DNA of 64,000 nt from contig CM070876.1 of assembly GCA_036365515.1 (NCBI GenBank), forward strand, positions 105,947,810-106,011,809, given 5' to 3'. Both the position numbers and the translations under genes were made by a program. Positions 62,125 to 64,000 of this stretch are shown piece after piece. The notes under the pieces were generated by a model that worked only from the letters and a program-made list of their open reading frames with translations, searched no databases and was not told the origin of the DNA. The stretch is from Torymus aiolomorphi (taxonomy: Eukaryota; Arthropoda; Insecta; Hymenoptera; Torymidae). The first letter of the stretch is position 1; every line of letters starts with the position of its first letter.

Positions 62125-63195
62125 AGAATTATGTTACACTCTTTCACGAGTTAGAATGCTAGGACATGTAAATTTTAAGTATTTGGATATATTGAGTTGA
62201 AATAATCTAGTCGAAGGACTACCGAGAAATCTAGAGAGGGTGTATCTGAAATGCGGTACTTGTATACAAAATAAAATGACAAGTACGTGTTTCAAAAATA
62301 ATAGACATAGAGCGAAGGATATAGGTGAAATTATTCACGCGGATGTAAATGGACCGCATAGTCAAATTGGATTTAGGGGAGAAAAATATTTCTTAGTTTT
62401 AATCGATGATTATAGTAAAGCCGGAAAAGTTTATCCAATTAAAGAAATAAGTGAAGTTTATGATTGTATTGTTACTTATGTTAATCAATTAGAAAATTTT
62501 ACTAGAAAGAAAATTAAGAGATTAAGATGCGATAACGGGAGAGAATTTTTGATCAAAAATATGTATAACTTTGCTAAAGGAAAAGAAATTTACATTGAAC
62601 CGTGCCCTCCGTATATTCACAAATTGAACGGAACTTCCGAGTGGTACAATAGGTCGATAATAGATATCGCGAGATGTTTTTTATCTGATGCAAAAATAAA
62701 TGTTAGATTTTTTTTAGAGGTAGTTAAAACGGCAGTTTACTTAAAAAATTAATGTTAGCAAATACAGTTGTGGAAAAGACTCCATACGAAATCATGATGA
62801 GAGAAAAACCCGATATTAAAAATTTGAAATTATACAGGAGTAGAGTTTTTGTAAGCGTTCCGGAGATTAAGAAAAAGAGTAAATGAGATAGAAAAGCAGA
62901 CTTAGGAGTATTAGTTGGCTACGAAGAAGTAGGTTATAGAGTCTTAGTTAATGATAAAGTGATGGTTGAAAACATGTTGATATTGTTGAGGAAATATAAA
63001 TTTAGTTGCATTTAAGGATAATCGTGAAATAAATGAAAATGATTTAATAGAAAATGATATTAATCAGGATGTGCAAAATGAAATTAAAGAAAATGAAATC
63101 AATAAAAATAATGTGAATAATTTACTTAGTACTAGCAATAAAGATTTAACAGTACCGAGAAGGTCAGAAAGAAAAAGCAGTCGGTAAATAGATAT
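62125..63195 (+). pseudogene. Copia Pol fragment: integrase region
   Basis: A broken pre-integrase zinc region (LGHVNFKYLDIL, stop, CGTCIQNK) leads into an open frame (62240-62752) with HADVNGPHSQIGFRGEKYFL, VLIDDYSK, RCDNGREF and NGTSEWYNRS. These are the D, D and E neighbourhoods of a Ty1/Copia integrase core. After a frameshift at 62750 come TPYEIMMREKPDIKNLKLY, a stop at 62884, then ADLGVLVGYEEVGYRVLV and an Asn/Glu-rich linker ending RRSERKSSR. Reverse transcriptase is missing. No LTR found; it is not obviously the same family as the gag at 45888-46472. Confidence 0.85.
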
Positions 63196-63722
<527 letters not shown>

Positions 63723-64000
63723 GCGTGTGTGTTTTTGAACTCTTCATATCTCCGAAACGAATCGATCGATTTTCGTCGGGTAAAGCTCTTCGTCTCGCGG
63801 GAAAAGAAAGGTACCCTTTTGTTTTATAACCAAAAAACGATTTTGAATTTTTATTTTTTTTTATTTTTTCATATCTTACAGTCATTAGTACATAATATAA
63901 TAAACTTTTCTTGAAAGGTATTTAAATTACCTATATTTTCCTTTTTTAAAATTTAAAATATCTTCACTCTTTCAATTGTTATTAAGGAAAACGTTTTTAT
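63723..64000. other. AT-rich window end
   Basis: Nothing recognisable beyond CGAATCGATCGATTTTCGTCG, a palindromic patch at about 63758. Confidence 0.35.

Overview
This window looks like repeat-rich intergenic DNA from an insect. I see no intact host gene. The evidence for an arthropod is the mix of BEL/Pao, Ty1/Copia, Penelope-like and non-LTR retroelements, plus three decayed host-gene fragments: RNA polymerase III subunit RPC2, splicing factor SF3A3 and a class IX myosin. A hymenopteran is possible, but I cannot prove the order. Background DNA is AT-rich and loaded with (TA)n and (GT)n arrays. GC-rich islands coincide with retroelement LTRs and leaders.

Layout. 1-8291 is a large DNA transposon with ~175-bp terminal inverted repeats. 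It carries a spliced, DDE-like transposase gene of a family I cannot assign, and a smaller foreign transposon is nested inside it. 8.3-14.4 kb holds microsatellites, hairpins and clusters of locus-specific short words. 15343-20002 is an odd LTR retroelement composite with two ~1.07-kb LTRs in inverted orientation, enclosing a Gag-like ORF. 20-29.5 kb is non-coding, with CT-rich and G-rich tracts, a 2.6-kb palindrome and tandem repeats. Two related foldback elements follow (30931-39818 and 43251-49350). The first was split by a 7.1-kb TTAA-flanked insertion carrying SF3A3 and myosin IX fragments. The second was split by a Penelope-like element that itself holds a Copia gag/LTR fragment. 49880-57514 is a nearly complete BEL/Pao retrotransposon with ~99% identical LTRs and a 5-bp target duplication, inserted in a decayed non-LTR element. 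The last 6 kb holds G-rich repeats, an LTR-like GC island, a decayed Copia integrase region and a (GT)n array.

How it fits together: this is a layered nest of selfish DNA rather than a pathway. Best candidates for something new: (a) four word-cluster loci that each repeat a different short word but share one ~16-nt motif (ATTATTTCTTTAGTCAC) beside (TA)n; (b) the inverted-LTR composite with a 4-bp target duplication; (c) the TTAA element carrying host gene fragments; (d) a BEL/Pao gag-pol junction consisting of one in-frame UGA-CUA codon pair; (e) a transposase intron made almost entirely of a palindromic repeat. All calls come from reading the sequence; no alignments or searches were run.
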